The notes: generated from the letters alone by a model not told the origin. 64,000 nucleotides of DNA from Aliamphritea ceti (GCF_024347215.1 NZ_AP025282.1:3906001-3970000); one strand, 5' to 3'. Counted from the stretch's first letter, positions 43,918 through 53,430 are shown. Numbers and translations are program-made.

Positions 43918-44610
43918 TTAAGATGCGCTTTTTATCCAGTCAATGGCCGTCATCAGGTCATAAACCGTTAAACCAGTATGTTGTTTAATAGCCTCCCGGT
44001 ATGGCGATAAATTAGTACATTCGAGTACTAATACACGCATATTCGGCTGACGCTCCCGCAATTCATCTACCGCCATCAATACATCTTTTTCGGCCTGAAC
44101 AACATCAAGTTCAGTTTCATCCTGGCTGATTACCCGATGTAACTCTTGCCCTCTTTCGATACCACCGATACAGATTCGCTCATCAAACCAGCCATTAAAA
44201 TGCTGCTCTGTCAGTTTGCGACTGTCAAACGTAAGCACGCCAATTTCTGCAGGACCATAAACAGTGCGTAAAAATGGCATCAATACCAGCGAACTGGCTA
44301 TAACCGGCACCTTGTATCTGGACGCTAAATTTTCTTGCATACAGCTTAAAAAACCACACGAAGTGACCAGTAAATCTATTCCCCGCGCCTGAAGCGCATC
44401 AGCTTCTTGTAAAAGAGTTTGCTGTAAATCATCTTCAGGTGCACTGCTACTAACGATGTTATCCACACGAGCAGCATCCACGCGCTGAATAATCACCTCA
44501 CAAGGTAACGAATCCGGATTACCAATATCGCCGGGTAAACGTGGAAAGTGGGTATTAAGCATCAACACCCCAAGCTTAAAACTATCAACTGAAGACATAG
44601 TATTACTCAT
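43918..44610 (-). CDS. Aspartate/glutamate racemase-family protein
   Basis: A 230-residue protein of the Asp/Glu/hydantoin racemase superfamily. The two catalytic cysteines expected for proton exchange are Cys85 (VTSCGFL) and Cys198 (LECTNLSPY). N-terminal LGVLMLNTHFPRLPGDIGN is characteristic of a subgroup near amino-acid catabolic genes. It probably racemises an amino acid or a hydantoin. It is divergent from a DadA-like oxidoreductase, which would suit oxidation of the D-form. ATG 44610 or 44598 can start it. Confidence 0.85.
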   Translation of the reverse strand: MSNTMSSVDSFKLGVLMLNTHFPRLPGDIGNPDSLPCEVIIQRVDAARVDNIVSSSAPEDDLQQTLLQEADALQARGIDLLVTSCGFLSCMQENLASRYKVPVIASSLVLMPFLRTVYGPAEIGVLTFDSRKLTEQHFNGWFDERICIGGIERGQELHRVISQDETELDVVQAEKDVLMAVDELRERQPNMRVLVLECTNLSPYREAIKQHTGLTVYDLMTAIDWIKSAS

Positions 44611-44665
44611 AACCTGATTAACTATTTAACTCTAATATCGGAGGCACTAGGTGATCTCTAAAAAT

Positions 44666-44675
44666 CTGTATACAA
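44666..44675. promoter_or_regulatory. GTATAC operator candidate
   Basis: CTGTATACAA lies between the divergent racemase-like and oxidoreductase genes. It differs by one base from the perfect CTGTATACAG palindromes at 46207 and 52208. Confidence 0.5.
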
Positions 44676-44679
44676 TACT

Positions 44680-44697
44680 GTAGACTATAACGTCTAC
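44680..44697. promoter_or_regulatory. Inverted repeat GTAGAC-N6-GTCTAC
   Basis: A perfect 6-bp inverted repeat with six-base spacer directly beside the GTATAC site and 41 bases before the oxidoreductase ATG. Could be a second operator; no factor identified. Confidence 0.35.
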
Positions 44698-44737
44698 CAT
44701 AATTATAACGCTAAAAACTGGAAGATACGTTCACCCT

Positions 44738-46015
44738 ATGCTGCAAGATCATTCGCTGAATTCATCCGACACACCACCTGCTTCCAGTATCTGTGTACTC
44801 GGTGCAGGCATTGTAGGCGTCAGCTGCGCGCTCGAACTGCAACGGCAGGGTTATCAGGTGACACTGATTGATCGCAGCGATGCCGTTGTTGAAACTTCCT
44901 ACGGTAACGCTGGTGTACTGGCAACTAGTTCAGTGCTGCCGATGAACAACGCCCGGCTCTGGGATTCCATTATCCCCATGTTGCGGGGCAAATCACCTTC
45001 TCTGCGTTATCAGACCAGCTATTTATTGCGAAACTGCCGGTGGATGGTCCGCTTCATGGCCAGTGCAACTGAAGAGTCAGATCGTCTTCGGGTAGCAGCA
45101 CTTAACTCACTAGTACGCCAAAGCATGCTGCTCCATGAAGAATGGCTGACGCAAGCCGAATGCAAGCAGCGCCTGCGAAAGACTGGCTGGCTGAAGCTAT
45201 ACCGGACCCAGAGCAGCTTTAAAGCTGCTAATTATGAACGCCTCCTGCTTAAAGATGTTGGCGTAGATATGCAAATTCTCAACAACGATGAACTTCAACA
45301 GCTTGAGCCTGGGCTACAGCAACCTTACTTCCGGGCTACCTGGATCAAAGATACTGCCAGTGTGGATAATCCCGCTCAAGTGACCCACGCATACCGAGAG
45401 CTCTTTATTACTGCTGGCGGTAAGTTCCAAATTGCTGATATTCAGAAGGTAGTAAAAACAGCACAGGGATTTCTGTTATCCACTGCGGATGAACAGTTCA
45501 CTACTGAAAAACTAGTCATTGCTTTAGGGCCCTGGAGTAATGATCTGCTAACCCAGTTAGGCTGTAAATTACCGATGGCCTATGAGCGGGGCTACCACCA
45601 GCATTTCGACAGCACAGCAGCAGAGCCACTTGGCCGGCCTCTACACGATGTCGATGGTAGCTATGTGCTCACTCCTATGGAACAGGGCTATAGACTCAGT
45701 TCTGGTGTTGAACTGAAAGAGCGTGACGCCCCCGCCAGTCCAGATCAGCTGGAAGCGGTAATACCAAATGCCCGGCTAGCATATCCTATTAATAAACCTT
45801 TGGATCAACCCTGGCTTGGCCGCCGACCAACATTACCAGATGCACTACCGGCCATCGGTGCGGTAGAACAATGCACCGGACTATGGCTCGCTACCGGGCA
45901 TCATCACATAGGCTTTAGTACCGGACCGGCAACCGGCCATTTACTGGCGCAGCTTATTCAACAAAAAACACCCGATATTTCAGCGGAAGCCTTCGCGCCT
46001 GCCCGTTTCTTCTGA
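44738..46015 (+). CDS. FAD-dependent D-amino acid dehydrogenase-like oxidoreductase
   Basis: A 425-residue DAO/DadA-family flavoprotein. The dinucleotide-binding motif ICVLGAGIVGVSCALELQRQG is at about residues 18-38, the DRSDAVVETSYGNAGVL region binds flavin, and the C-terminal GLWLATGHHHIGFSTGPATGHLLAQLI closes the FAD site. It would deaminate a D-amino acid or oxidise a secondary amine and pass electrons to the respiratory chain. With the racemase-like gene next door, an amino acid route is likely. Exact substrate unknown. Confidence 0.9.
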   Translation: MLQDHSLNSSDTPPASSICVLGAGIVGVSCALELQRQGYQVTLIDRSDAVVETSYGNAGVLATSSVLPMNNARLWDSIIPMLRGKSPSLRYQTSYLLRNCRWMVRFMASATEESDRLRVAALNSLVRQSMLLHEEWLTQAECKQRLRKTGWLKLYRTQSSFKAANYERLLLKDVGVDMQILNNDELQQLEPGLQQPYFRATWIKDTASVDNPAQVTHAYRELFITAGGKFQIADIQKVVKTAQGFLLSTADEQFTTEKLVIALGPWSNDLLTQLGCKLPMAYERGYHQHFDSTAAEPLGRPLHDVDGSYVLTPMEQGYRLSSGVELKERDAPASPDQLEAVIPNARLAYPINKPLDQPWLGRRPTLPDALPAIGAVEQCTGLWLATGHHHIGFSTGPATGHLLAQLIQQKTPDISAEAFAPARFF

Positions 46016-46379
46016 TGCTTACAGCGGCTAGTAAAAACAGCCGCCGTCATCATTACGTCGATAATCACTTTCAACAGCATCCCCTATTAAAAGGGATCCA
46101 AAATACCCCTCTCTGCATTTATACGTACACAAATCAGCCAATAAAAAGCTAATTAGGACATTCTCCCGGCTAATAGGGAAATAGAGGCTTTCTGGCTATT
46201 CAAAAACTGTATACAGCTTGGTATAAAGTAATATATTCACACTCAGAACAAGGTTATTCTCAGCACTGCCCATAAAAAGCAGCCGTTAAGAATAACTACA
46301 ACTGAACAGTCATAATAAAAACACCGACGCAGGCATACCGCAGTAAGCCATGTGTGCGTCTGAATTCGGGATCACACAT
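46016..46379. other. Intergenic regulatory region
   Basis: 364 bp without a gene before the 2OG oxygenase. It contains the perfect CTGTATACAG palindrome at 46207-46216 followed by an A/T-rich stretch that may hold the promoter. Confidence 0.5.
46207..46216. promoter_or_regulatory. GTATAC operator, perfect palindrome
   Basis: CTGTATACAG, identical to the 10-mer at 52208-52217 before the TRAP transporter. It lies 164 bases before the oxygenase start. Confidence 0.55.
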
Positions 46380-47372
46380 ATGCACACGAATAATCAGGAT
46401 TATGCTGCCGCAAAAGCTTTATCACTTGAAGATATTCCAGTGATCGACTTTGCTCCTCTGATTGAAAACGGCGACATTGAAGCAGTCAGCGAGCCACTCA
46501 TGGCAGCGGCACTGAACACCGGCTTTTTCTATGTTAAAAACCACGGTATTGATCAGCGACTGATTAACAATGCATTAGAAGCGTCCAAAGAATTTTTCCG
46601 CCTGCCTGCAGAGCACAAGCAGGAAGTCGCAGTTAACACTCGTCAGCGCGGTTGGCTGGCTCCTGGTATGGCGACGCTGGAAGGTGCTAAAACCCACGAC
46701 CTTAAAGAAATTTTCTTTACCGGACCGGAGCACTGGTCAGCAGAACTGCAGGCTAAAAAGGCTCAGATCCCACTGATAGCCGACAACCTCTGGCCAACAT
46801 TCTATCCTGCTCTGAAAGACAACGTTCTGCCATATTACGATGCGGTATGCCAACTCGGCCACCAGGTACTGAAGGCCATTGCCGTGGGCATGGGTGAAGA
46901 ATCAGACTTCTTCGCGAAACGTTACACCAGCCCTCTGGGACGTGGTCAACTGGTTTACTATCCACGTTCAAGTACCGAGGATGAAGCACAGGAACGCTTT
47001 GGTGCTGCCGCACATACTGACTTTGGCGTCATCACTTTATTACTGCAAGATAACAACGGTGGACTGCAGGTACTCAACAAACAAAACGAATGGGTAGAAG
47101 CACAGCCAATCGAAGGTACTTTTGTCTGCAACATCGGCGACCTGCTGCACCGCTGGACCAACAACCACCTGTCATCTAACCTGCACCGGGTCATCAACCG
47201 CTCTGGTAATGAACGTTTCTCTATGCCGATCTTTTTTGATCCAGACCCAGACGCAATCATTGATTCTCGGGATTTCAAAAAATTGGCTAATGAAGACGCT
47301 AAGTATCCGGCAGTATCGGTTGCTGATTATATAGACAGCAAAAATCGTAAAGCTTTTGCACAATACAAATAA
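46380..47372 (+). CDS. Isopenicillin N synthase-like 2-oxoglutarate/Fe(II) oxygenase
   Basis: A 330-residue non-heme iron oxygenase. Iron ligands His212 and Asp214 (AAHTDFG) and His269 (NLHRVIN), and the 2-oxoglutarate RxS motif Arg279-Ser281 (RFSMPIFF) are in place, and the N-terminal IPVIDFAPL with TGFFYVKNHGID is the DIOX_N domain. It would hydroxylate or cleave a small molecule with O2 and 2-oxoglutarate. I prefer ATG 46380 (GGGA eight bases upstream) over ATG 46350. Placement beside a racemase-like protein, oxidoreductase and transporters suggests a catabolic and not a biosynthetic role. Confidence 0.9.
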   Translation: MHTNNQDYAAAKALSLEDIPVIDFAPLIENGDIEAVSEPLMAAALNTGFFYVKNHGIDQRLINNALEASKEFFRLPAEHKQEVAVNTRQRGWLAPGMATLEGAKTHDLKEIFFTGPEHWSAELQAKKAQIPLIADNLWPTFYPALKDNVLPYYDAVCQLGHQVLKAIAVGMGEESDFFAKRYTSPLGRGQLVYYPRSSTEDEAQERFGAAAHTDFGVITLLLQDNNGGLQVLNKQNEWVEAQPIEGTFVCNIGDLLHRWTNNHLSSNLHRVINRSGNERFSMPIFFDPDPDAIIDSRDFKKLANEDAKYPAVSVADYIDSKNRKAFAQYK

Positions 47373-47385
47373 ACTCAGCCTTTAA

Positions 47386-47415
47386 AAAAAGAGCGTTTTT
47401 CCATGCGCTCTTTTT
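47386..47415. terminator. Bidirectional terminator
   Basis: AAAAAGAGCG / CGCTCTTTTT hairpin between the convergent oxygenase and MFS genes, with A-run and T-run. Confidence 0.8.
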
Positions 47416-47472
47416 GCTTTTGGTTCTGACTTAAATCTGTAGTTTCTCATTAACAATAATCCAGGCATAAAC

Positions 47473-48678
47473 CTAAGCAATATTGCTCACTGCTGCTTGT
47501 CCTTTATTATGCTCTCGCAAAGCTAAGTAAAAGCTCAATGGCATGATCACACTGACGCCAAATAATACCCATAAATAACTATCGTATGAGCTACCTAGCA
47601 ACCACAGCGCAGCGCCAACTAAAGGCGCGACTGCCTGCGCCAAGTTATATGGTGCGGTCAGCAAGGCATTAACCCGGCCATATGAATAGTCAGGGAAGTA
47701 ATCAATAATAACGATGCCTTTCACGATTATCAGGCTCCCCCCGAGTAAGCCATAAAAAACGATAATCACTACCCAGACAGGTACTACCGCAGCGCTTAAA
47801 TACATCGCCAGCAATACCAGCGGTTGAAACAATGTCAGCATCACTGCCGCACTGGTTGCAGCCCTTCGGCGCAGTAAAACCATCAACCATACCCGACCTG
47901 CTACCTGCACAGGTCCCAATACAGCCACCAGCCAGATAGCTGTTGAAACCGATAACTGCTTTTCTAACAAAATCGCAAATAAATGAAAGTTCAAACCTGC
48001 CTGAATAAGCCCGTAACCAGCAAAGGCTACCACCAGATACCAAAAAACAGCCGACTTATGTACGCTCCTCAGAGTACCCTCCGAATGAGCTTTTTGATCG
48101 ACGCAGCCTTTCTTGTGCTTTTCGTTCAGTGGGCTATTAAGTAAGCAAAAATAAATTCCCGGCGCGATTATTATGAAAGTCAGGCCCAATACAGGCATAG
48201 CTAGACGCCAACCCAGAGTATCAATGAGCATTTGCGTATAAGGCATAAATACCAAACTGGCAAAACCCGCCCAGAGCGTCAGTCGCGGAATAATATAGCG
48301 TGCCTGCTGCACACCAAAGCAATTAGTAACACAGGCAAACAGAGGCTCGTATAAACTGGCTGCCAACGCCAGCCCCATTAAGGTATACAGCCCATACAAC
48401 TGCCACACGGCGGTTATAGCGGGCAAACAACAAAGTACTCCTGCCCCCAGCAACCCACCCAGGCACATCACTGCACGTCCATAACCTAAATCGATCCATC
48501 GTCCTACCGGATAAGCGCCAATGGCTGCCGAAGCCATTGCTACGCTGCCGGCGGCATAGACCGAAAATCTTGACCAGCCAAACTCCGCCAACAAAGCTTC
48601 CGCCAACATTGGAAAGCTGTACAACAAACACCCCCAGGCACTCATCTGGGCGATTCCCAACCATGCAACCCTCAGCAT
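47473..48678 (-). CDS. MFS transporter
   Basis: A 401-residue major facilitator carrier with 12 expected helices in two halves and a basic central loop near residues 185-205 (NEKHKKGCVDQKAHSEG). The pattern (MSAWGCLLYSFPMLAEALLAEFGWSR, then GRWIDLGYGRAVMCLGG) resembles oxalate/formate antiporter-like and 'YbfB/YjiJ' type MFS proteins. Substrate unknown. It lies in the GTATAC-associated region but has no such site directly upstream. Confidence 0.88.
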   Translation of the reverse strand: MLRVAWLGIAQMSAWGCLLYSFPMLAEALLAEFGWSRFSVYAAGSVAMASAAIGAYPVGRWIDLGYGRAVMCLGGLLGAGVLCCLPAITAVWQLYGLYTLMGLALAASLYEPLFACVTNCFGVQQARYIIPRLTLWAGFASLVFMPYTQMLIDTLGWRLAMPVLGLTFIIIAPGIYFCLLNSPLNEKHKKGCVDQKAHSEGTLRSVHKSAVFWYLVVAFAGYGLIQAGLNFHLFAILLEKQLSVSTAIWLVAVLGPVQVAGRVWLMVLLRRRAATSAAVMLTLFQPLVLLAMYLSAAVVPVWVVIIVFYGLLGGSLIIVKGIVIIDYFPDYSYGRVNALLTAPYNLAQAVAPLVGAALWLLGSSYDSYLWVLFGVSVIMPLSFYLALREHNKGQAAVSNIA

Positions 48679-49027
48679 AGTTGAGATCTCAGCACTTCAA
48701 TCACTGGTTTAAAAAGACACTCAAATAACATCAACAGTCATATCCGCAACAAAACTAGATTTATTCACAAGGGGAATCGTGGGAGAAAATTTCAATAACG
48801 CAGCCAAGCATAAACGTCCCGGCTCTGACAGATAAGCCCCATTAATTGCACTCTTTATAACCCACTACTCGTAACCTCTTTGTCAGTCTCAAAAAATAAC
48901 ACTGATCATGCCAGGGTTTATTAACTAGCAGACAATAAAAAGCCCTCACTAAAGAGGGCTTTAAATTCATCGTTAAAAACCGAAGATGATTATTGACACA
49001 TTAAAAATGCCACTCAAACACACCCTT
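48679..49027. other. Intergenic region with terminator
   Basis: 349 bp between two minus-strand genes. It contains the terminator at 48939-48962 and, upstream of the MFS gene, an A/T-rich promoter-like area. No gene seen. Confidence 0.5.
48939..48962 (-). terminator. Terminator of the TRAP operon
   Basis: AAAGCCCTC, six-base loop, GAGGGCTTT, about 65 bases after the TRAP permease stop on the minus strand. An A-run on the plus strand gives the T-run. Confidence 0.75.
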
Positions 49028-50947
49028 TTACGAAATGGCCTCGGTACGGGATGCCTGAGTTTTTGAGAACAGGTACAGTAACAGGAAAGTACCCAAAACT
49101 GCGGCGTCTCGCAGATATACATCAATCCAGGAGAACAGAGCAATCGCAACTCCCAGACTGATCAGAAGTAAACGTGCCAGAACATTTAGCCTGCTGGAAA
49201 AATAACCGGCAATTCCCGCCGCCAATAGCGACAGACCTCCCACGATTGCAGTCAAGTTCGCAATAATGCTGATGAAGCTACCTTCCATACGCATCTCCGG
49301 CACAAACAGATAGCTGAAGCCCACTACGTAGCCTGCTATCGCCATGCGCGAAGCATGTAACCCCGTCAATAAAGGATTACAGCGGGCAATTGAAGCTGCA
49401 GCATATGAAGCAATCGATACCGGAGGAGTCGCATCTGCCAGAATCGCAAAATAGAAAATAAACATATGCGCAGCCAGTACCGGCGCACCGAATTCATTAA
49501 TCAGCAATGGCGCACCAATTGCTGAAGTAATAACGTACGCTGGTGTCGTCGGAACCCCCATGCCCATTATTAATGTAACAAACATCAGCGCAATTGCCGC
49601 GACCCACATCTGACCATTGGCAATATCAGTCACGATCGAACCGATAGAAACAACCAGCCCAGTCTTGGTCAACACAGCAACAATAATACCTGCTCCGGCA
49701 CAGGCGACAGCAATAGTGACAGTATTACGTCCAGCCGTCACCAGTACATTGAATAGCTGCTTAGGACTGAAGCGTTCGGAGGTGAAAGTTACGACAATCA
49801 GAGTAGCAAAAATCGAATAAAGAGCTGACATATGCGGTGAGTAGCGCAGCATCAGTAATACAATCAGTACGACGATTGGAATCAGCAAATAAAGCTTCTT
49901 CAGCACTTCAGCACTGCTAGGCAACTCGCTGGCATCCATACCTTTCAGGCCATGTTTACGGGCTTCAAAATGCACTGATACAAAAATCAGCGTAAAGAAA
50001 CACAAAGAGCCCAGAATCGCCGCAACAATGATTTCGCTATACGGTGTATTAGTGATTTCCGACATAATGAAAGCACCGGCCCCCATAATTGGCGGCGCAC
50101 TCTGGCCACCAACACTGGCTGCCGTCTCGATACCACCCGCTACCTGCGGCCGAAAACCGATTCGTTTCATCATCGGAATGGTGAAAGAACCAGTGGTAAA
50201 TACATTCGCTGAGGCGGAGCCACTCATAGTGCCAAAAAACGCTGAGGTCACAACAGCAACCTTCGCTGGCCCACCACTGTAACGGCCAGCAATCAGCTGT
50301 CCGCCCTGAGTGAATAACTTACCTACACCACTGGCTTCCATAAAGGCGCCGTACGCGATAAAGATCGCCACCATAGTCGCCGCAATGCCGGTAATCGACC
50401 CGAACATACCCTGACCGTTAAACAGATACAGAGTCTCAATAATTTCGTAGTAAGGCATATCCCGGTAGTTAAATATGCCCGGCATATATTCGGTCAGGAA
50501 CAAGTAAGCGATACCGAAACTGACCAGACCTGCCAGTATCGGCGATACTGAACGACGTAAAGCTTCCAGTAACAAAACTGTCGCTATAGTGCCCATCCAC
50601 AACTCGACCGGCAGAACTTCATCAATACCTTCAAGGCGTAAATTTATCCGGTCAGCTTCCAGCCATGAATACACAAATGGCAAGATCGCCAATACAAATA
50701 AGATAATACCTGTTAACCCCGGTATAAAAGGCTGGTCCACACTGACCTGATCCCGGCGACGCGGAAACATCAAAAAGACCAGTGGAACCATAAACATAAG
50801 ATGCAGTGAACGCTGGGTGCGTGGCTCCAGAAAACCGATATAAGCGGTATAAAGATGAAAAACACTGGCTGAAAATGCCCACAGTGCAATAAATCTAAGC
50901 ATCCAGACAGCATAACGGCTATCCGGCGCAGTCAGATTAGAAAACAT
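49028..50947 (-). CDS. TRAP transporter fused permease (DctQM type)
   Basis: A 639-residue membrane protein joining the small (4-helix, ~1-170) and large (12-helix, ~175-639) TRAP subunits, as usual for TAXI systems. The large-subunit signature is visible (GTMSGSASANVFTTGSFTIPMMKRIGF, MGMGVPTTPAYVITSAIGAP, ADATPPVSIASYAAA). It imports a carboxylate-type solute using a Na+ gradient. The binding protein gene is directly upstream. Confidence 0.93.
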   Translation of the reverse strand: MFSNLTAPDSRYAVWMLRFIALWAFSASVFHLYTAYIGFLEPRTQRSLHLMFMVPLVFLMFPRRRDQVSVDQPFIPGLTGIILFVLAILPFVYSWLEADRINLRLEGIDEVLPVELWMGTIATVLLLEALRRSVSPILAGLVSFGIAYLFLTEYMPGIFNYRDMPYYEIIETLYLFNGQGMFGSITGIAATMVAIFIAYGAFMEASGVGKLFTQGGQLIAGRYSGGPAKVAVVTSAFFGTMSGSASANVFTTGSFTIPMMKRIGFRPQVAGGIETAASVGGQSAPPIMGAGAFIMSEITNTPYSEIIVAAILGSLCFFTLIFVSVHFEARKHGLKGMDASELPSSAEVLKKLYLLIPIVVLIVLLMLRYSPHMSALYSIFATLIVVTFTSERFSPKQLFNVLVTAGRNTVTIAVACAGAGIIVAVLTKTGLVVSIGSIVTDIANGQMWVAAIALMFVTLIMGMGVPTTPAYVITSAIGAPLLINEFGAPVLAAHMFIFYFAILADATPPVSIASYAAASIARCNPLLTGLHASRMAIAGYVVGFSYLFVPEMRMEGSFISIIANLTAIVGGLSLLAAGIAGYFSSRLNVLARLLLISLGVAIALFSWIDVYLRDAAVLGTFLLLYLFSKTQASRTEAIS

Positions 50948-51051
50948 AACATCACCCTAAAGCGTACCTGTTGATTCCGCAATTATACCGCTTAAGCATA
51001 TAAAACTGCGGAGCTGCAGCACGGAACAATCAACATACGGTGGATATAAAA

Positions 51052-51073
51052 CGGCCGAGCATACACTCGGCCG
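51052..51073 (-). terminator. Stem-loop between TAXI binding protein and permease genes
   Basis: Perfect 8-bp stem CGGCCGAG / CTCGGCCG with six-base loop, followed on the minus strand by TTTTATAT. It could act as a partial terminator that keeps binding protein in excess of permease. Confidence 0.6.
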
Positions 51074-51100
51074 GAGATACGGTCAGCAGGACGTAAACCC

Positions 51101-52072
51101 TTACATGAAGCCCGCTTCTTTGTAGTACTTAGCAGCACCCGGGTGGACCGGAGCCGGTGCATTTTTGAATGCTGTCGCACAATCAAATGCCTTCATGGAA
51201 GCATGGATGCTCGCCAGCTTAGCGTTATTTTCACATAAAGTTTTGGTTACTTTATAAACGGTATCTTCGCTTACATTCTTACCAACCAACAAGGTTGTAG
51301 CCATTTTAATGGTGTTTGCTGCAGGAACGTTTTCGTAGGTATTCGCAGGAATAGTGCCGCTCAGGAAGCCATAATTATCGTTCAGCCCCTTAAGGGTTTT
51401 GTCCGAAAAGTTAACCAGATGCATCTTACGCGCCTGACCCATATCGATCATCGCTGCGCCCGGTAAGCCCTGGCCACCGAATACATAATCAACCTGACCA
51501 TCTTTGAACTGAGAGCTCATCTCACTGAAGTTACCATGGTTAATCTTAAAACCGCGGTCTTTCAGATCTTCATAGCTAGTGCCAAACTGTTCCATCATCC
51601 AACGGAAAGCCTGTTCACCGGAAGAACCACGCTTAACCACTGCAATATTAACGTCTTTACCGTTTTTCAGCAGATCTTCAATGGAATTATATTTAGCATT
51701 CTCGCTGGCCACCATGTGGTAGAAAATGTCAGAGAAGCTCATACCAACCATCATCAGGTTTTCATGTGGCTTGTTGTTATACAACACCACACCCTTGCTG
51801 GCCTGATAAGAAAAAGTATCCAGCCCCCAGCCAAACTGGCTAATGCCACGATCAATCTTGGTTGGGTTGGTCGTACCACCACCCGGTACGATCTTCAGCG
51901 TCAGATCAGGATAAGCATCCTTTACCAGATTAGAAACACCGGAAGCCATGGTGAACCAGCCGCCACCCAGCTGACCTGAGGTCCACTCCAGCACTTCAGC
52001 ATTTGCGCTTACAGATACACCCAGCGCAATCGCCGCTGAACAAACTTGATTGAGTATTTTTTTTCTTATCAT
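51101..52072 (-). CDS. TAXI-family TRAP substrate-binding protein
   Basis: A 323-residue periplasmic protein. The signal peptide is MIRKKILNQVCSAAIALGVSVSANA (cut near residue 25). The mature part opens with WTSGQLGGGWFTMASGVSNLVKDAYPDL and contains VPGGGTTNPTKID, both typical of TAXI proteins. It delivers a ligand, perhaps glutamate-like or another carboxylate, to the fused permease encoded downstream. A perfect CTGTATACAG palindrome lies 136 bases upstream of its start. Confidence 0.92.
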   Translation of the reverse strand: MIRKKILNQVCSAAIALGVSVSANAEVLEWTSGQLGGGWFTMASGVSNLVKDAYPDLTLKIVPGGGTTNPTKIDRGISQFGWGLDTFSYQASKGVVLYNNKPHENLMMVGMSFSDIFYHMVASENAKYNSIEDLLKNGKDVNIAVVKRGSSGEQAFRWMMEQFGTSYEDLKDRGFKINHGNFSEMSSQFKDGQVDYVFGGQGLPGAAMIDMGQARKMHLVNFSDKTLKGLNDNYGFLSGTIPANTYENVPAANTIKMATTLLVGKNVSEDTVYKVTKTLCENNAKLASIHASMKAFDCATAFKNAPAPVHPGAAKYYKEAGFM

Positions 52073-52207
52073 TGGTCTTCACCGTGCGGCGAGCTCTGCT
52101 CAAACAGCGATCACTGCCCTTATGCCTCCGGTCGGTTCCGGCGACATGTAAGCGCTGTTATGAAACAAAATCTCTATCGTTGTTATTAGAATATTTCGTA
52201 TTTAAAA

Positions 52208-52217
52208 CTGTATACAG
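52208..52217. promoter_or_regulatory. GTATAC operator, perfect palindrome
   Basis: CTGTATACAG, the same 10-mer as at 46207-46216. It is between the TAXI gene and the FCD GntR regulator, the most likely binder. Confidence 0.55.
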
Positions 52218-52436
52218 AAAAAAATATAACACTATATACCAAAGATTCTCAATCCCTGCCCCCCACTTCCGTGCAGAATAACCCACCAGAAGAATAAGGG
52301 TAGAACAGAGCAGGCAAAACTGGCAGCAAAAAACCGGAAAATGGAGAAAACGTCTATTAGCAGACAACAGAAAAACTCAGGCGCTTAAGAAAGGCACTTT
52401 ATATGCATCATAAGAAAGGACTTAAAACAGAAAGAA

Positions 52437-52460
52437 AATACGGATCGAACGATCCGTATT
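52437..52460 (-). terminator. Terminator of the GntR gene
   Basis: Perfect 11-bp stem AATACGGATCG / CGATCCGTATT with a two-base loop, followed on the minus strand by TTTCTTTC, 30 bases after the GntR stop. Confidence 0.8.
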
Positions 52461-52489
52461 ACAAAAGATACTTAGAGATTCAACGAAAC

Positions 52490-53188
52490 TTATTCAGTTG
52501 GCATCTGACCGGTATAGATCAACCCATATGCCTGGCGGATAGACACTGAAATTTCATCCCGACGACGACTTACATGTTCGCCAATCAAGCTAACTGCTTC
52601 AGCTTCATTACGGGCAACAACAGCTTCAACAATACGCTTATGGCTTGGCTCAAACACTTTCTCAGAGGTGACATCAATCCAGCGCATGAAATATATACGC
52701 TGATTAACATTACACAGTGCATTCACAATTTCATCGTTATCCGATAAACGTGCCAGTTTCTCGTGAAACGTCTGATCAACCTTGAGATTGGCAACGGTTT
52801 TATCCTCTTGATAAATACCGTGAATACCCGCATAAAAACTTGCGAATTCCTGCAGTTGTTCGTCTGTCGCACGGCGACAGGCTAAGCGTACTGCCTGTTC
52901 TTCAAGCAATTGCCGGTATTCATAGAGATCGAATACTTCTTTCTCATCCAGTTCACGGCAAAAGAAACCTTTGTTGCGTTCCCAGCGTAGCAATTTCTCA
53001 GACACCAGCTGCTGCATGGCTTCACGCAATGGCGTACGACTGACATCAAGTTGCTTAGCCAGTTTGCCTTCATTAATACGTTCACCAGGGCGAAACTGAA
53101 ACTTAATCGCCATATTACTGACACGCTGGTAGATAGACTCTTTAACATCTGATGACGGCTGTTTTGCCGCGGTTGAATCCGTTGACAT
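52490..53188 (-). CDS. GntR-family regulator, FCD subfamily
   Basis: A 232-residue transcription factor: winged helix at about 14-85 (FRPGERINEGKLAKQLDVSRTPLREAMQQLVSEKLL) and a C-terminal FCD domain with the metal/ligand-type histidines and Asp in KVDQTFHEKLARLSDND and HKRIVEAVVARNEAEA. It probably represses the TRAP operon downstream and, by the shared GTATAC sites, other genes between 43.5 and 52.2 kb. It is distinct from the GntR at 6096-6743. Confidence 0.9.
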   Translation of the reverse strand: MSTDSTAAKQPSSDVKESIYQRVSNMAIKFQFRPGERINEGKLAKQLDVSRTPLREAMQQLVSEKLLRWERNKGFFCRELDEKEVFDLYEYRQLLEEQAVRLACRRATDEQLQEFASFYAGIHGIYQEDKTVANLKVDQTFHEKLARLSDNDEIVNALCNVNQRIYFMRWIDVTSEKVFEPSHKRIVEAVVARNEAEAVSLIGEHVSRRRDEISVSIRQAYGLIYTGQMPTE

Positions 53189-53430
53189 GCACTCTCGCTC
53201 GAACTTTACGTTCCGACTGATTCTGCTGCTGTTATTATGGATAACGCTTTTGTAGGCATACAGAATCTGATAACTTTTTTGCTAAAATACCACACTTGGC
53301 TACAGGACAAAGGAATTATTTACATCCCTCAGGCATAAGTAAATGCCTAATAAATCCAGCGATTCTGTGAACTTCCTTATCTGTTTGAGTGACTCAGTCT
53401 GTGAATACTCTCTGATCTGAGGAACCATAA

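Larger units (their letters stand above)
52073..52489. other. Intergenic region upstream of TRAP operon
   Basis: 417 bp holding the TRAP promoter region, the GTATAC palindrome at 52208-52217 and the GntR terminator at 52437-52460. No gene seen. Confidence 0.55.
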
